Below, in pieces: positions 1-5,072 of a stretch of 5,534 nt of DNA. The stretch lies in contig JAFDVT010000239.1 of NCBI GenBank assembly GCA_018268875.1, positions 1-5,534 on the forward strand, in the 5' to 3' direction. This stretch comes from Acidobacteriota bacterium (lineage in GTDB: Bacteria > Acidobacteriota > Terriglobia > Bryobacterales > Bryobacteraceae). The translations under genes and the position numbers were made by a program. Position 1 is the first letter of the stretch, and the number at the start of each line of letters is the position of its first letter. A model generated the notes under the pieces. That model worked only from the letters and a program-made list of their open reading frames with translations, did not search any database and was not told where the DNA came from.

Positions 1-391
1 AAATCGCGAAATTGTGGACAAAGCCGGTACCCGCGCGTTGCTGGTAGCCAACAAACGCGACCTCGCGGCGGCCCCTGCTGGTTTTCTAGCAGTATCCGCA
101 AGAACAGGCGAAGGCCTCCGCGAACTTCGCAAAGCCATACTCGACGCGGTCGGCGCTGGGGCGGAAAAACAGGAGTCCGGATTCATCACCAGCTTGCGTC
201 ACGAAGGACTCCTACGCGAAAGCGCGGAGGCGTTGGCGAACGCGCGGCGAGCGATCGAGTTCCACATCCCGCACGAGATGCTGCTCCTCGATCTGTACGC
301 GGCATTGCGGCCCATCGACGCGATCACAGGGGCCACAACCGCCGACGATATACTGAACCGCATCTTTTCGACATTCTGTATCGGAAAATAG
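1..391 (+). CDS. mnmE: tRNA uridine-5-carboxymethylaminomethyl(34) synthesis GTPase MnmE, C-terminal part (5' end outside window)
   Basis: This is the last 129 residues of MnmE (first full codon at base 2), which is normally about 450 residues long. MnmE is a dimeric, potassium-stimulated GTPase. With MnmG it installs the carboxymethylaminomethyl group (or aminomethyl, depending on the nitrogen donor) at C5 of the wobble uridine of certain tRNAs. Visible here are the end of the G domain, with the G4 guanine-specificity motif NKRD (bases 50-61) and the G5-type SARTGEG segment (from base 95), and then the C-terminal helical domain. The protein ends in FCIGK, the hallmark MnmE terminus whose cysteine is family-conserved. 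The stop is TAG at 389-391. The next gene begins 10 bases later on the same strand, so the two are probably co-transcribed. The start, N-terminal folate-binding domain and G1-G3 motifs lie upstream and cannot be judged. Confidence 0.95.
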   Translation, partial: NREIVDKAGTRALLVANKRDLAAAPAGFLAVSARTGEGLRELRKAILDAVGAGAEKQESGFITSLRHEGLLRESAEALANARRAIEFHIPHEMLLLDLYAALRPIDAITGATTADDILNRIFSTFCIGK

Positions 392-401
392 AAGTTACCG
401 A

Positions 402-1253
402 ATGTTAGAAGAACAAAAACAGCCGGGCCAGTTCCCGTGGGTCGAAGTGTGGAAAGCGGTCCGGCAAACGTTCCATTACTGGATGGAAACGGAAACGCAC
501 GTATACGCGTTCTCAGTGGCGGCGAACGTACTTCTGTCGTTTTTCCCGTTCCTTGTCGTCATCTGTTCGCTGGCGAAGTTGGTGTTTCCAGTGGCCGTTG
601 TAAAGGGCGCGATGGAGATCGCGCTATCGGATTACTTCCCCAGCGAAATGATCGGACCCATGGTGGCAAGCCTTCTCAGCTTCAAGCGAGGTTCACTCGA
701 AGCCATGTCGATCCTGCTGCTGTTGTTTACGGCAAACGGCGTGTTCGAACCGCTCGAAGTCGCGCTGAACAAGGTGTTCGGCATCACAACGAACCGCAGT
801 TACTTCCGCAACCAGGTCGTCAGCATGGGCCTCATCTTCGTCTGCGGCGGTTTGCTGACGTTCTCCACCGTGCTGACCGCGCTCAACCAGCAGTACCTGC
901 AACAAACCCTTGGCACAGGGCCGGTCACGACGTTCATGGTGGACTTTTTCTTCCGCATCATCGCCGTTCCGATCACCGTGTTCACGCTGTATCTGGTGTA
1001 CAAATTCCTGCCCAACGGCGACGTTCCGAACAACCGAGCCGTACCGGCGGCCATCGTCATCGGCCTGTTGCTTGAGGTCCTGAAGTACACCATCATCGCC
1101 ACCTGGCCGTGGTTCGGAGAGAAGCTGAACCGCGAATACGCGGGCTTCCGGCATTCGGTGGCGATCGTGTTGTGGTCGTTCCTGGCGGCGATGCTGCTGC
1201 TCGCGGGCGCCGAATGGGCGGCACGCCGCAAAGGCCCCACTGTTACGTCTTAA
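402..1253 (+). CDS. YihY/BrkB family inner-membrane protein
   Basis: This is a 283-residue integral membrane protein of the YihY/BrkB family (once mislabelled RNase BN). Its biochemical function is not established, and a transport role is usually presumed. Six hydrophobic segments are visible at about residues 34-60, 99-119, 137-160, 178-202, 212-234 and 249-270. The first carries the family-style AFSVAANVLLSFFPF stretch, a variant of the usual A-S-(L/I)-A-F-Y-x-L-L-S-x-F-P signature. The fifth is preceded by LPNGDVPNNRAVPAA, matching the family's LPN...G/A-A pattern. Length is typical of the family. The ATG at 402 lies 10 bases after the mnmE stop. Only a weak GAAG (391-394) precedes it at 7-base spacing, so translation may depend partly on coupling to mnmE. 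The TAA stop overlaps the truB stop on the other strand. Family assignment is confident; substrate is unknown. Confidence 0.88.
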   Translation: MLEEQKQPGQFPWVEVWKAVRQTFHYWMETETHVYAFSVAANVLLSFFPFLVVICSLAKLVFPVAVVKGAMEIALSDYFPSEMIGPMVASLLSFKRGSLEAMSILLLLFTANGVFEPLEVALNKVFGITTNRSYFRNQVVSMGLIFVCGGLLTFSTVLTALNQQYLQQTLGTGPVTTFMVDFFFRIIAVPITVFTLYLVYKFLPNGDVPNNRAVPAAIVIGLLLEVLKYTIIATWPWFGEKLNREYAGFRHSVAIVLWSFLAAMLLLAGAEWAARRKGPTVTS

Positions 1254-2119
1254 AGCACCAGAAACGGATGATACAGATTGGGCGCGCTGGGGCGGCCGAT
1301 GGCGATGAGTTCGCCGGATTCGGACACCGCTTTCACCATTTGCGCGAGGTCGCGCGTGCGGAATGGCGACACCCGGAATTCGCGGCCCTGACGAATCATG
1401 CCGATCGTCGCCGCATCCACGATCTCGGTGGAAAAATCCGACAGCAAATCCACTGCGGGAATGAGCGCGCCGGCCAGGTCTTGTTCCAGTTGTTCCAGCG
1501 TGCGAGCCTGCCCGATGACGAAGTCGCCGGACTGGATGCGGCGCAGGTCATCCAGATGCGCACCGCACCCCACCGCGATCCCCAACTCATGCGCGACGCT
1601 GCGGACGTACGTTCCCGCCGAACACGCCATGCGAATCCACGCCCGCTGCCCGTCCACGCGCAGCAAGTCCAAAGCGGAAATCGTAACGGTAACCGGCTTC
1701 AACTCCACGGCGATGTTCTGCCGCGCGAGCTCATATGCCTTCTTGCCGCCGACCTTCTTTGCGGACACCGGCGGAGGCGTTTGATCGAAAGTCCCGCGAA
1801 ACGCGTCCAGCAGCGGTTCCAGCCCAATCACCGTCGGCACAAAATCCGTCCGCTCCTCAGTCGTCGCAACGCCGTCGCGATCGTAACTATCGGTCGCGAA
1901 CCCGAACCGGATGACGCCTTCATACACCTTTTCATTGCGAACAAAAAACTGCTGCAGGCGCGTCGCCTTGCCGATCACAACCGGCAGAACGCCCGTCGCC
2001 ATGGGGTCCAGCGTTCCAAGATGACCCACCTTTTTGGTGTTGGCCAGGCGCCGCATCCGGTTGACGACGTCGTGCGATGTCCAACCGGCCGGCTTGTCGA
2101 CTACAATCACTCCATCCAC
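1250..2119 (-). CDS. truB: tRNA pseudouridine(55) synthase TruB
   Basis: This 289-residue enzyme isomerises uridine 55 in the T-loop of nearly all tRNAs to pseudouridine and can also act as a tRNA folding chaperone. It opens with MDGVIVVDKPAGWTSHDVV, containing the KPxGxTS motif (residues 9-15). The GHLGTLDPMATGVLP motif follows at 32-46, with the catalytic aspartate at D38. The active-site tyrosine is probably Y66 (KVYEG), and CSAGTYVRS (166-174) holds the conserved arginine R173. The last 50 or so residues (ending LYHPFLVL) form the usual small C-terminal PUA-like module. The start is GTG at 2119. An in-frame TAG only two codons upstream and the canonical MDGV N-terminus fix it tightly. No Shine-Dalgarno precedes it. 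The gene is separate from the nusA-infB-rbfA cluster where truB often sits. It converges with the BrkB-family gene and diverges from coaD. Confidence 0.97.
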   Translation of the reverse strand: MDGVIVVDKPAGWTSHDVVNRMRRLANTKKVGHLGTLDPMATGVLPVVIGKATRLQQFFVRNEKVYEGVIRFGFATDSYDRDGVATTEERTDFVPTVIGLEPLLDAFRGTFDQTPPPVSAKKVGGKKAYELARQNIAVELKPVTVTISALDLLRVDGQRAWIRMACSAGTYVRSVAHELGIAVGCGAHLDDLRRIQSGDFVIGQARTLEQLEQDLAGALIPAVDLLSDFSTEIVDAATIGMIRQGREFRVSPFRTRDLAQMVKAVSESGELIAIGRPSAPNLYHPFLVL

Positions 2120-2127
2120 GTTTGTCT

Positions 2128-2133
2128 ATTGTA
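2128..2133 (-). promoter_or_regulatory. Candidate -10 element for truB
   Basis: On the minus strand these bases read TACAAT, five of six matching TATAAT. Transcription would begin about 7 bases on, near 2121, only a base or two before the truB GTG at 2119, so the mRNA would be nearly leaderless. No convincing -35 hexamer lies 16-18 bases upstream, which keeps this tentative. The lack of any Shine-Dalgarno before the GTG fits. Confidence 0.27.
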
Positions 2134-2159
2134 CGAAGCGGGTCCAAATCCACCGGCTT

Positions 2160-2168
2160 TGCTACGAT
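2160..2168 (+). promoter_or_regulatory. Candidate extended -10 element for coaD
   Basis: The sequence TGCTACGAT fits the extended -10 form TGnTATAAT, with four of six hexamer matches. The start of transcription would fall near 2175, leaving a leader of about 25 bases to GTG 2200 or 52 to GTG 2227. No -35 is recognisable at the right distance, but extended -10 promoters can do without one. It lies in the divergent gap shared with truB. Confidence 0.28.
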
Positions 2169-2199
2169 AGAGGAACCGCGCTTTCCAGCCCGAAAACCT

Positions 2200-2712
2200 G
2201 TGTCATCTCAATCAACACCCGGTCGTGTGGTCGCAATCTATCCTGGCTCGTTCGATCCCATCACAAACGGCCATCTGGACCTCATTTCGCGGGCGCGCCG
2301 CGTAACCGACAAATTGATCGTCGCGGTGTTGCAGAACGAGGGGAAACAGGCGCTCTTTTCGATGGAAGAACGCGTGGACATGTTGCGCGAGGTGCTGCGG
2401 CCCTACCCGGACGTCGAAGTGGATAGCTTCAGCGGACTGCTGGTGGAATACGCGGTGGCCAAAGGCGCATCCGTAATCATGCGCGGCATTCGTGCCGTTT
2501 CCGATTACGAATACGAGTTGCAGATGGCGTTGATGAACCGCCGTTTGCGGCCCGAAATTGAAACTCTCTTTCTGATGTCGGGCGAAGCGTACTCGTTTGT
2601 GAGTTCGCGCCTGGTGAAGGAAGTGATTGCCCTGGGCGGGAATATCGAAGGCCTGGTGCCCGGTCCTGTCGAGGAACGGTTGAAGCGAAGACTGCAAGGA
2701 CAAAGACTGTAA
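2200..2712 (+). CDS. coaD: Pantetheine-phosphate adenylyltransferase (PPAT)
   Basis: CoaD transfers the adenylyl group of ATP to 4'-phosphopantetheine, giving dephospho-CoA, the penultimate step of CoA synthesis in the cytoplasm. With a GTG start at 2200 the protein has 170 residues. The nucleotidyltransferase signature YPGSFDPITNGH sits at 14-25, with the TxGH motif at T22-H25. RGIRAVSDYEYE at 95-106 and YSFVSSRLVKE at 131-141 match the conserved substrate-binding segments, and the latter matches the family SS-(S/T)-LVKE motif. The start is uncertain. GTG 2227 would give a 161-residue protein beginning MVAIYPG, nearer the usual 160 or so. Neither GTG has a good Shine-Dalgarno. An in-frame ATG at 2077 lies inside truB on the other strand and would add unrelated residues, so it is rejected. 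The aminotransferase gene follows after 22 bases, suggesting one transcript. Confidence 0.96.
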   Translation: MSSQSTPGRVVAIYPGSFDPITNGHLDLISRARRVTDKLIVAVLQNEGKQALFSMEERVDMLREVLRPYPDVEVDSFSGLLVEYAVAKGASVIMRGIRAVSDYEYELQMALMNRRLRPEIETLFLMSGEAYSFVSSRLVKEVIALGGNIEGLVPGPVEERLKRRLQGQRL

Positions 2713-2721
2713 GGAGAAGTC

Positions 2722-2727
2722 AGGAAG
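2722..2727 (+). promoter_or_regulatory. Shine-Dalgarno site of the aminotransferase gene
   Basis: AGGAAG stands 7 bases before ATG 2735 and decides that start. A better AAGGAG at 2711-2716 overlaps the coaD stop codon but is 18 bases away, too far for normal use. Confidence 0.6.
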
Positions 2728-2734
2728 TAGCCCA

Positions 2735-3931
2735 ATGGTATCCACTCTCGAACTCGCGGAACGTGTATCGGCGATCTCTGTATCGTCGACGATGAAGGTA
2801 GCGGCGGACGCCGAGCGTCTGCGGCGGGAAGGCAAAGATGTCGTCGACTTCAGCGTCGGCGAGCCTGATTTTCCGACTCCCGACAACATCAAGAAAGCCG
2901 CGATCGATGCGCTGGATCAGAACTTCACCCGCTACACCAACGCCGGCGGCGTGCAGGAATTGAAGGACGCCATCGTGTGGCGCCACAAAACCGACTACGG
3001 CACCGACTACAAGGTCAACGAGTGCCTGGTGACGGTCGGCGGCAAGCACGCGATCTTCAACCTGATGCAGATTCTGGTGAACCCGGGCGATGAAGTGATC
3101 ATCCCGGTTCCCTACTGGGTGACGTTCAAGGACGTCGTGAACTACGCGGGCGGCAAGTGCGTATTCGTCAACACCGACGAATCCAAAGGTTTTGCGTTGA
3201 CGGCCAAGATGGTGGAAGACCACATCACGCCGAAGACCAAGATCATTCTGATCAACTCGCCCACCAACCCCAGCGGCGCCGTCGTCGAACGCGGTGAATT
3301 CGAAAAGATCTTCCACCTCGCCAAGAGCAAGGGCATTTATCTGATGACCGATGAATGCTACTGCCGCTTCCTGTACGAGGAAGAGCCGTTCTCGATCGCG
3401 TCGATGCCCGGCGCGAAGGACACGGTGGTGGTGGCCGGGTCGCTATCGAAGACCTACGCGATGACCGGATGGCGCATCGGTTTTGTGCTCGCTCCGGCGG
3501 CCATCATCGGCGGCATCAACAAGCTGCAAAGCCATTCGACGTCCAACCCGACTTCGATTGCGCAAAAGGCGGCGATCGAAGCGCTGCGCGGTCCGCAGGA
3601 TTCGGTGGCCGCGATGCTCGCCGAATACCGCAAGCGGCGCACGTACGTCATCGACCGCTTGAAGGCGATGCCGGCGCTCAAGGTACAGATGCCGCTCGGC
3701 GCCTTCTACGCGTACCCCAATATTTCCGGGGTGTTCAGCGAAAAGAGCGGTATCAACAGCGGCATGGAATTCGCCGAAAAACTGCTGGCCGAAGAGTTCG
3801 TCGCGACCGTTCCTGGCGAGGCCTTCGGCACCGATAGCCACGTGCGTATTTCCTACGCCGCGTCGATGGAAGACATTACTCGGGGCCTAGACAGGCTAGA
3901 GAAGTTCATCGGCCGTCAACTGGGCAAATAA
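2735..3931 (+). CDS. aspC: PLP-dependent aminotransferase, probable aspartate aminotransferase (class I, Thermus-type Ib group)
   Basis: This 398-residue fold-type I transaminase probably interconverts aspartate and 2-oxoglutarate with oxaloacetate and glutamate. Motifs in order are: VGEPDFPTP (41-49); VTVGGKHAIFNL (99-110), whose K104 corresponds to a lysine credited in Thermus-type enzymes with binding the acidic side chain; PYWVTF (126-131), with the ring-stacking aromatic W128; NSPTNPSG (174-181), with N178; TDECY (205-209), with D206 contacting the pyridine nitrogen and Y209; SLSK (236-239), with the PLP Schiff-base lysine K239; MTGWRIGF, with phosphate-binding R247; and VRISYA, with R371 for the substrate alpha-carboxylate. 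All catalytic residues are intact. Length is typical (about 390-400). ATG 2735 is supported by AGGAAG 7 bases upstream. The Ib group also contains aspartate/prephenate aminotransferases, so an arogenate-forming role cannot be excluded. The symbol is given by family, not by proven substrate. Confidence 0.9.
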   Translation: MVSTLELAERVSAISVSSTMKVAADAERLRREGKDVVDFSVGEPDFPTPDNIKKAAIDALDQNFTRYTNAGGVQELKDAIVWRHKTDYGTDYKVNECLVTVGGKHAIFNLMQILVNPGDEVIIPVPYWVTFKDVVNYAGGKCVFVNTDESKGFALTAKMVEDHITPKTKIILINSPTNPSGAVVERGEFEKIFHLAKSKGIYLMTDECYCRFLYEEEPFSIASMPGAKDTVVVAGSLSKTYAMTGWRIGFVLAPAAIIGGINKLQSHSTSNPTSIAQKAAIEALRGPQDSVAAMLAEYRKRRTYVIDRLKAMPALKVQMPLGAFYAYPNISGVFSEKSGINSGMEFAEKLLAEEFVATVPGEAFGTDSHVRISYAASMEDITRGLDRLEKFIGRQLGK

Positions 3932-3937
3932 CCTATT

Positions 3938-3991
3938 CCGGCTTTGAGGTGCGCTGTCGATAAGACTATTGATGAGCGCACCTCTGGCCGG
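3938..3991 (+). promoter_or_regulatory. Long dyad/hairpin covering the start codon of the J-like gene
   Basis: A perfect 10-base inverted repeat, GAGGTGCGCT (3946-3955) and AGCGCACCTC (3975-3984), brackets the ATG at 3972. It is extended outward, past a small internal loop, by CCGGC (3938-3942) pairing with GCCGG (3987-3991). Inward, TCGATA (3957-3962) pairs with TATTGA (3967-3972) through one G-U, leaving the tetraloop AGAC. The whole would fold as one imperfect 54-nt stem. No run of T follows, so a Rho-independent terminator is unlikely. It may hide the start codon and the only SD-like GAGG in RNA, or be a DNA operator. The pairing is seen; the role is inferred. Confidence 0.45.
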
Positions 3992-4529
3992 GAAGTTTCA
4001 AGACCACTACGCCGTATTGGGCGTCGACCCCAAATCGTCCAACGACGTCATTCAGCAGGCGTATTCGAAGTTGGCCCCAAAGTTCGCCCGCACCGGCGAA
4101 ACCCCTGACGCGGAAAAGTTCGAAGCCCTGTCGCTCGCCTATGAGGTGCTGTTGGACCCTTCGGCGCGCGCATCGTTCGATTCGCTCCGTCCTGGCGCGG
4201 GTGATGACACTCCCAAATTTTCCGGTATGTCATTTTTCACCGCGGGCGCTGGCGAAACCTCGCGGCGGCGCGCGTTGCTCTGCGTGATGTACGACCGGTC
4301 TCGTGCCAAGCCCATTCGTCCGGGCCTTTCCATGCGCCACCTCGAACAGATGCTCAACATGACCGTCGAGGAAATGCAGTTTGCGATCTGGTACCTCAAG
4401 GCTCGCGGCTATGCGGCCAGCGACGACAAGTCGAACATCCAGATCACGGTGGAAGGGATGGACTACATCGACACCAACTTCCCCAAGCCCGAAGAGATCC
4501 TGCCGCTGCTCCGCAACGTCGGCAACTAG
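3972..4529 (+). CDS. Degenerate J-domain (HPD-less) protein with winged-helix-like C-terminal region
   Basis: This is a 185-residue cytoplasmic protein with two visible parts. Residues 9-72 follow the J-domain pattern: helix I DHYAVLGVDP, helix II from about 22 to 38 (QQAYSKLAPKF), and helix III FEALSLAYEVLLDPSARASFD. The loop between helices II and III should carry His-Pro-Asp but reads ARTGETPD, so the residues needed to stimulate DnaK/Hsp70 ATPase are absent. After a Gly/Pro/Asp linker (73-95), residues 96-170 have the look of a winged helix: RRRALLCVMYD, then MRHLEQMLNMTVEEMQFAIWYLKARGYA, then a strand-like NIQITVEGMDYI. This resembles regulatory or protein-interaction wHTH folds. ATG 3972 is chosen over the TTG directly before it. 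No Shine-Dalgarno lies at normal distance, and a long hairpin covers the start. J-like ancestry is confident; the winged-helix reading is moderate. No function is assigned. Confidence 0.82.
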   Translation: MSAPLAGKFQDHYAVLGVDPKSSNDVIQQAYSKLAPKFARTGETPDAEKFEALSLAYEVLLDPSARASFDSLRPGAGDDTPKFSGMSFFTAGAGETSRRRALLCVMYDRSRAKPIRPGLSMRHLEQMLNMTVEEMQFAIWYLKARGYAASDDKSNIQITVEGMDYIDTNFPKPEEILPLLRNVGN

Positions 4530-4533
4530 CCCC

Positions 4534-4558
4534 GCGCGGCCGTCGTCCGGCATCGCGC
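4534..4558 (+). terminator. GC-rich hairpin after the J-like gene, without a T-tract
   Basis: Beginning 5 bases after the stop codon, GCGCG-GCCG (4534-4542) pairs with CGGC (4548-4551) and CGCGC (4554-4558). The loop is TCGTC and there is a two-base AT bulge. Nine base pairs, all G-C, make it stable. No T-run follows (the next bases are ATCTCGC), so it is at best a weak or factor-aided terminator. It could equally be an mRNA 3'-end protector between this gene and the peroxiredoxin. Confidence 0.3.
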
Positions 4559-4575
4559 ATCTCGCTATATTGAGT

Positions 4576-4580
4576 GAGGT
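4576..4580 (+). promoter_or_regulatory. Shine-Dalgarno site of the peroxiredoxin gene
   Basis: GAGGT lies 6 bases before ATG 4587, matching the anti-Shine-Dalgarno core. It is the main argument for the longer start, which includes the hydrophobic N-terminus, over GTG 4644. Confidence 0.5.
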
Positions 4581-4586
4581 TGCGTT

Positions 4587-5060
4587 ATGTTCTTCGCGGA
4601 GGCTCTTCTTTTGTTCTCTATCTTCGGTCCCGACCCGCTCGCGGTGGGTACGGCCGCGCCTGATTTCACGCTCAACGACCAGGACGGCAAGCCCGTGGCG
4701 CTGTCCTCGTTCCGCGGCCACAAGAACGTCGTGCTGGTCTTCTATCCGATGGACGAGACGCCCGGCTGCACCACTCAGTTGTGCGAGTTTCGTGACCGCT
4801 GGGGCGACGTGCAGGCCAAAAACACGGTGGTGTTCGGCGTCAACCCCGGGAGCGCCGAAAAGCACCAGCACTTCAAAAAGAACCGGGCCTTTCCGTTCCC
4901 GTTGCTTGTGGATGCCAAGATGGGCGTCGCCAAGAAGTACAACACCGACGGCTGGTTCGTCCCAACTCGCACCGTGTACCTGATCGGCAAGGACGGCACG
5001 ATCCGGTTTGCCAAGCGCGGCAAGCCGGAACCGGCCGAGGTCCTCAAAACAGCCCAATAG
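4587..5060 (+). CDS. bcp: Peroxiredoxin, BCP/PrxQ type (thiol-dependent peroxidase)
   Basis: This 157-residue thioredoxin-fold peroxidase reduces hydrogen peroxide and organic hydroperoxides using thiol donors such as thioredoxin. The active-site motif PxxxTxxC reads PMDETPGC (54-61), with T58 and peroxidatic C61. The second cysteine C66 (CTTQLC) sits five residues on, the arrangement of atypical 2-Cys PrxQ/BCP enzymes that form an intramolecular disulfide. R128 (FVPTRTVYLI) fits the conserved active-site arginine. The family core begins at VGTAAPDFTL (residue 20). The 19 residues before it include a hydrophobic run (AEALLLFSIFG) with no basic residue, unusual for a cytoplasmic BCP and only weakly like a signal peptide. 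GAGGT (4576-4580), 6 bases upstream, supports ATG 4587, but GTG 4644 would give a standard BCP N-terminus. It lies 57 bases after the J-like gene and converges with the deoxyhypusine-synthase-like gene. Confidence 0.93.
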   Translation: MFFAEALLLFSIFGPDPLAVGTAAPDFTLNDQDGKPVALSSFRGHKNVVLVFYPMDETPGCTTQLCEFRDRWGDVQAKNTVVFGVNPGSAEKHQHFKKNRAFPFPLLVDAKMGVAKKYNTDGWFVPTRTVYLIGKDGTIRFAKRGKPEPAEVLKTAQ

Positions 5061-5072
5061 CTAGCGCTAAAA

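Noticed and set aside
437..1075. A 212-residue plus-strand frame inside the BrkB-family gene
   Set aside because: Out of frame with a clear six-helix membrane protein. Its own translation is Arg/His-rich with no hydrophobic or domain pattern.
1109..2170. A 353-residue plus-strand open frame opposite truB
   Set aside because: It lies antisense to an unmistakable truB, is rich in Arg, His and Gln as expected of a shadow frame in GC-rich DNA, and shows no recognisable domain.
2077..2199. An upstream ATG extending coaD by 41 residues
   Set aside because: It lies within the truB coding region on the other strand and crosses the likely promoter region. The added residues do not belong to the CoaD family.
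2720..3316. A 198-residue minus-strand open frame opposite the aminotransferase
   Set aside because: Antisense to intact catalytic motifs, with composition typical of a shadow frame.
3969..3971. TTG as the start of the J-like gene
   Set aside because: ATG follows immediately in frame and is the stronger start. Nothing upstream favours the TTG.
4566..4571. TATATT as a -10 promoter element for the peroxiredoxin gene
   Set aside because: It matches TATAAT well, but transcription would start near 4578, inside the Shine-Dalgarno, and the -35 position (TCGTCC) is poor.
4230..5057. A 275-residue minus-strand open frame across the J-like and peroxiredoxin genes
   Set aside because: It spans two well-supported plus-strand genes and the gap between them, with low-complexity charged composition and no motif. 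It is a shadow of codon bias.
5062..5069. TAGCGCTA palindrome between the two convergent genes
   Set aside because: It is only an 8-base perfect palindrome with no loop and no T-tract. It is too short to call a terminator or site.
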